Assembly (NCBI GenBank): GCA_021790695.1
Contig: JAJYGJ010000236.1
Location: 1-9,890, forward strand
Length of the DNA stretch: 9,890 nt
DNA from: Nitrospirota bacterium
Lineage (GTDB): Bacteria; Nitrospirota; Thermodesulfovibrionia; Thermodesulfovibrionales; JdFR-88
Direction: 5' to 3'
Both the position numbers and the translations under genes were made by a program. Below, in pieces: positions 7,360-9,890 of the stretch. Numbering within the stretch: the stretch's first letter is position 1; the number at the start of each line of letters is the position of its first letter. Under the pieces are notes generated by a model. The model was not told the DNA's origin and did no database searches. It worked only from the letters and a program-made list of their open reading frames with translations.

Positions 7360-9072
7360 CTATCCGCCTATCTCTTTAACGTCCACTATCTTGCCGTCGA
7401 AAAGCTCAAGCGCCTCGCGCGTGAACGGATGCTCCTGCGCCTTCCTGAACAGGTCCTTTTTTGAAAGCCTCTTTTCGCCCCCGCCGGATACATGGATATC
7501 GATGGGGGCCCCGAAGAGCGCGCTTGCCTCTTCGGAAAGCCGCTGCCGCTGCCGCTCAAGCTGCTCACCGAGAAGCTCAGGATTAATATCATTGAAGGAA
7601 AGCACCAGTTTGCCGTCCTCCACCCTGCCCTCCGCGCTTTCCAGCGCCGACTTGAGCAACGGGCCTTCGGCCTTCTCCGCAAGCAGGGCGAGTATGTCGC
7701 CGGCGGTTTTCCGGGGTTTCGGGGTATCCGTTTTTTCCCCGGCCGATTCCCGCGAGACAGGTTCGGAAACCGGTTCCGCCTCGGACGACTTGATCGCGGC
7801 AGGAGATTCGTTTGCTCCGGCATTTGCCTCGATGTTTTCTCCGGAATTCAGGCCCGGGCCGGACGGCGAAGACGGCCTGCCGGAAGGCCCCCCGGGCTTG
7901 CCGCGGGCAGGCTCCGGCGCCGCCCCTCCCAGACGCTGGAGCACCTCTTTTACCGGCAGAAACGCCTTGAAATAGGCGGCCTTCAGCAAAGTTATCTCCA
8001 GGGCAAATCGAGGGTTCGATGAGAATCTCAGTTCGGGCTCCGCCCTCAAAAGCTCGGACAAAAGCGCAAGGATCTGCTCTTCCGCGGCTATGGCTGAAAG
8101 CGCTTCCAGGCTCCGCATCTCCTCCTCGCCCGATTCGAGGGCCTCTTGGGGCTTTTTGGATAGCCTGAATACGAGGAGGTCCCTGGCAAGTCTTATCAGG
8201 TCTTTGAGCACCTGCCTTAAGTCGGCCCCCTTGTCCGCGAACCCGGCAATACCTGAAAGTACCGCCACCTTGTCGTCTGCCAGCACCGCTTCCGTCAGGG
8301 CCGAAAGGCTCCGGTGATCCGTAATGCCCAGAAGTTCCCGCACAAGCTCCTCGTCTATGACGTTCGAGACCGAGGCCATCTGGTCCAGGATGGTAAGGGA
8401 ATCCCTCATGCTGCCGTCGGCGGCCCTCGATATCATCTCCAGCGAGCCCGGGCTCATCTTAAGCCCCTCGGAGGCGGCGATCCGCTCCAGACGCCCCCGT
8501 ATTTCGCCGGCCGATATGCGCCTGAAGGGCAGATGCTGGCAGCGTGAAAAGACGGTAAGAGGGATCTTCCTGGGCTCCGTGGTCGCCATTACAAAAACCA
8601 CGTGGGCCGGGGGTTCCTCCAGGGTCTTCAGCAGGGCATTGAACGCGGACTCCGAGAGCATGTGGGCCTCGTCTATTATGTATACCTTGTAACGGACCGA
8701 GGAGGGAGCATATTTGACCATCTCCCGAAGCTCCCTTATGTCGCCCACGCCGTTATTGGAGGCGCCGTCAATCTCGAGGACGTCCATGCTCGATCCGCCC
8801 GCGATCGCGAGGCAGGAGTTGCACTTCCCGCAGGGCTCCGGAGTCGGACCGCCTTTGTCCTCGCAATTAAGCGCCCTGGCCAATATCCTGGCCGTTGAGG
8901 TCTTGCCAACCCCCCGCGGCCCGGAAAAAATATAGGCGTGAGCGATCTTGCCCTGCAGGATGGAATTTCCAAGTATCCTGGCTACCGGCTCCTGTCCCAC
9001 CAGGTCTCCGAAGCCGGAAGGTCTCCACTTTCTTGCCAGAACCAGATAGCCCAAATTAATCACCCGCTCCAT
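7360..9072 (-). CDS. dnaX: DNA polymerase III subunit gamma/tau
   Basis: DnaX is the ATPase of the replicative clamp loader; its tau form bridges loader and polymerase core. Counting from the ATG at 9070-9072 (570 residues): LARKWRP (12-18), Walker A GPRGVGKT (51-58), zinc motif C70-x10-C81-x2-C84-x2-C87, Walker B IIDEAH (132-137), sensor 1 ATTEP (163-167) and SRC (176-178). The AAA+ and collar domains run to about residue 380. A low-complexity Pro/Gly/Ser/Glu linker follows, then a C-terminal domain of about 130 residues. The start is uncertain. A longer frame reaches an ATG at 9114, but that lies inside the SRP RNA gene. The ATG at 9072 begins 2 bases after the RNA's terminal stem. A TTG at 9052-9054, preceded by GGTGAT, gives GYLVLARKWRP, closest to the usual family N-terminus. 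An in-frame A AAA AAG slippery heptamer lies near the end at 7456-7462. Confidence 0.96.
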   Translation of the reverse strand: MERVINLGYLVLARKWRPSGFGDLVGQEPVARILGNSILQGKIAHAYIFSGPRGVGKTSTARILARALNCEDKGGPTPEPCGKCNSCLAIAGGSSMDVLEIDGASNNGVGDIRELREMVKYAPSSVRYKVYIIDEAHMLSESAFNALLKTLEEPPAHVVFVMATTEPRKIPLTVFSRCQHLPFRRISAGEIRGRLERIAASEGLKMSPGSLEMISRAADGSMRDSLTILDQMASVSNVIDEELVRELLGITDHRSLSALTEAVLADDKVAVLSGIAGFADKGADLRQVLKDLIRLARDLLVFRLSKKPQEALESGEEEMRSLEALSAIAAEEQILALLSELLRAEPELRFSSNPRFALEITLLKAAYFKAFLPVKEVLQRLGGAAPEPARGKPGGPSGRPSSPSGPGLNSGENIEANAGANESPAAIKSSEAEPVSEPVSRESAGEKTDTPKPRKTAGDILALLAEKAEGPLLKSALESAEGRVEDGKLVLSFNDINPELLGEQLERQRQRLSEEASALFGAPIDIHVSGGGEKRLSKKDLFRKAQEHPFTREALELFDGKIVDVKEIGG

Positions 9073-9074
9073 TT

Positions 9075-9206
9075 CCCCGGAATCAAAGCCGGGCAGCGAC
9101 TTGCCGCGGTACACAGCGAAAAATGCTTACCGTTGCTTCCTTCCGGACCTGGCGGAATTCACACATCGCCGTTACGCGGGGCCGCTGTCCGGCTTTGATC
9201 CCGGAG
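9075..9206 (-). ncRNA. ffs: Signal recognition particle RNA, small bacterial (4.5S) type
   Basis: The minus strand carries the hallmark SRP RNA tetraloop region CAGGTCCGGAAGGAAGCA (within about 9133-9152), where the GGAA loop and neighbouring asymmetric loop bind Ffh. The flanks pair as expected for a single long hairpin: TTCCG with CGGTAA next to the symmetric loop, GGCGA with TCGCT, CCGCG with CGCGG, CAGCG with CGCTG, and a terminal 16-bp stem (9189-9204 with 9077-9092) with one G-U pair, extendable by 2 bp to 9206/9075. Total length is about 132 bases, slightly longer than E. coli 4.5S (114), and there is no sign of an Alu domain. No T-run follows the 3' end; transcription appears to continue into dnaX, so the mature RNA is probably cut from a longer precursor. 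The ends are inferred from pairing only. Confidence 0.93.
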
Positions 9207-9217
9207 AGCGCCATGAA

Positions 9218-9510
9218 CATTTGATCTTCCACGCGGCCCAGGCCGCGCGGAATCCAATGCATGGAATCTTAAATCACCAAATCAAATCATATTCGCTCGC
9301 TTGGCGCTCGCTATCCATTTGATCTGCCACGCGGCCCAGGCCGCGCGGAATCCAATGCATGGAATCTTAAATCACCAAATCAAATCATATTCGCTCGCTT
9401 GGCGCTCGCTATCCATTTGATCTTCCACGCGGCCCAAGCCGCGCGGAATCCAATGCATGGAATCTTAAATCATTAATCAGATTCGCTCGCTTGGCGCTCG
9501 CTATCCATTT
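9218..9510. repeat. Three tandem copies of a 98-bp repeat
   Basis: Copy 1 (9218-9315) and copy 2 (9316-9413) are 98 bases each and differ at one position only (TTCC against TGCC near their starts). Copy 3 (9414-9505) is 92 bases, with a change in the hairpin (CCCAGG to CCCAAG) and a 6-base net loss in its A/T-rich middle. A short further CATTT reaches 9510. Each copy contains a GC palindrome (CGCGGCC, CA, GGCCGCG), extended by TTCC/GGAA in copies 1 and 3, then GGAATC repeated directly around CAATGCAT, an A/T-rich middle, and two GCTCGC-type direct repeats. The unit length is not a multiple of three and no long open frame crosses it, so it is not coding. It lies between tRNA-Ser and the SRP RNA, starting only 12 bases before the RNA's 5' end, and is probably transcribed with them. 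I do not recognise the family. Confidence 0.95.
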
Positions 9511-9543
9511 TAAACGCCGCGCCCGAAATAATCAAAAAGAAAA

Positions 9544-9636
9544 TGGCGGAGAGAGTGGGATTTGAACCCACGGTGGAGTTATGAGCCCCACACACGATTT
9601 CCAGTCGTGCTCCTTCGGCCGCTCGGACATCTCTCC
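9544..9636 (-). tRNA. tRNA-Ser (anticodon GGA)
   Basis: The 93-base minus-strand gene folds as a type II tRNA with a long variable arm. The acceptor stem is GGAGAGA with TCTCTCC, followed by discriminator G and an encoded CCA. The anticodon stem CACGA/TCGTG encloses the loop CTGGAAA, giving anticodon GGA, which reads serine codons TCC and TCT. The T arm GTGGGTTCAAATCCCAC has the standard TTCAAAT loop. A strong promoter lies about 80-110 bases upstream. The tRNA-Ser, SRP RNA and dnaX order is shared with the Bacillus subtilis locus from my knowledge of it. Confidence 0.98.
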
Positions 9637-9716
9637 TTCACCCCGGACGCCGCTTCAAGCCATCCTTGAAAACAAAGGTCAAAAAATCTTTTAAAACCGC
9701 GAGTTTTCGTAAGATT

Positions 9717-9746
9717 AATATACAACACGGTGGGGGGGTTTGTCAA
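9717..9746 (-). promoter_or_regulatory. Sigma70-type promoter for tRNA-Ser and probably ffs-dnaX
   Basis: On the minus strand a perfect -35 TTGACA (9741-9746) is followed after 18 bases by TATATT (9717-9722), five of six matches to the -10 consensus. The spacer contains a run of seven C. Transcription should start near 9710, giving a leader of about 70 bases before the tRNA. I see no equally good promoter between the tRNA and dnaX, so this one may drive the whole tRNA-repeat-ffs-dnaX-ybaB-recR unit. Confidence 0.75.
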
Positions 9747-9890
9747 AAAGCGGGAATTGAAGAATTCAAATAATTAGGTATTGTCCCCGGAATTGTCCTC
9801 TGTTAAGCGGGTTTTTAGAAGGCTCGTTGTCCCTATTTTTCGTTCGGATGATGCAGTCCCGTCAGACATCACCCTTTACCGGCTCCATGA
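9747..9890. other. Upstream flank with no assignable gene
   Basis: The last 144 bases carry no gene I can assign. A direct repeat ATTGTCC...ATTGTCC lies near 9779-9799. On the plus strand, one frame is open from about 9776 to the window end and reads VVPIFRSDDAVPSDITLYRLH in its last part (21 residues from about 9828). There is no clear start codon with a ribosome binding site, and I recognise no family, so I leave it uncalled. Confidence 0.4.

Noticed and set aside
9073..9114. Longer dnaX N-terminus starting at the ATG at 9112-9114
   Set aside because: These 14 codons fall inside the paired 3' half of the SRP RNA and do not resemble DnaX N-termini, which begin close to the YLVLARKWRP stretch.
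9218..9510. CRISPR array
   Set aside because: The whole 98-bp unit is repeated with near identity; there are no short repeats separated by unique spacers and no cas genes in the window.
9544..9636. tRNA-Ser 3' end as a site for an integrated element
   Set aside because: No integrase gene and no second copy of the tRNA 3' end are seen; downstream are the repeats and conserved ffs-dnaX order.
9776..9890. Partial plus-strand gene running off the window end
   Set aside because: The frame is open for under 40 codons, with no supported start and no recognised family; more sequence to the right would be needed to judge it.

Overview
The window is a moderately GC-rich bacterial chromosomal segment made almost entirely of housekeeping genes. 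Frequent AGG arginine and ATA isoleucine codons in an otherwise GC-rich background, a lipoprotein-type TlpA protein, bacterial-type ProRS with an editing domain and a small Alu-less SRP RNA suggest a Gram-negative, probably anaerobic lineage such as Nitrospirota or Desulfobacterota. That placement is an inference from style and gene content, not a demonstrated assignment.

Left edge (1-906): an AT-rich stretch with no convincing gene, then the C-terminal two thirds of a VapC-type PIN-domain toxin on the minus strand. It lacks the N-terminal strand with the first catalytic aspartate and has no antitoxin partner, so it is a relic.

Minus-strand block (907-3128): trxA, a TlpA/ResA-like thioredoxin lipoprotein and ffh, tightly packed (4-base overlap, then a 6-base gap) and transcribed trxA to tlpA to ffh. 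The AT-rich 131-bp gap at 3129-3259 separates trxA from divergent proS and probably holds promoters for both directions.

Plus-strand block (3260-6374): proS and a methylthioadenosine/S-adenosylhomocysteine deaminase-type amidohydrolase, 46 bases apart. The deaminase stop codon overlaps the recR stop codon from the opposite strand.

Right block (6369-9746, minus strand): a clear sigma70-type promoter, tRNA-Ser(GGA), three tandem 98-bp repeats, the 4.5S SRP RNA gene (ffs), dnaX, ybaB and recR. The tRNA-Ser, SRP RNA, dnaX, ybaB, recR order matches the Bacillus subtilis arrangement as I recall it, so the locus is an old conserved neighbourhood. The tandem repeats between tRNA and SRP RNA are the most unusual element. 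The window therefore encodes both core parts of the bacterial signal recognition particle: Ffh and its RNA, about 7 kb apart.

I see no new defence, mobile or biosynthetic system. The points worth following are the tandem repeat between the tRNA and SRP RNA genes, the abutment of the SRP RNA with the dnaX start, an in-frame A AAA AAG slippery heptamer near the end of dnaX, and the joining of thioredoxin genes to ffh.
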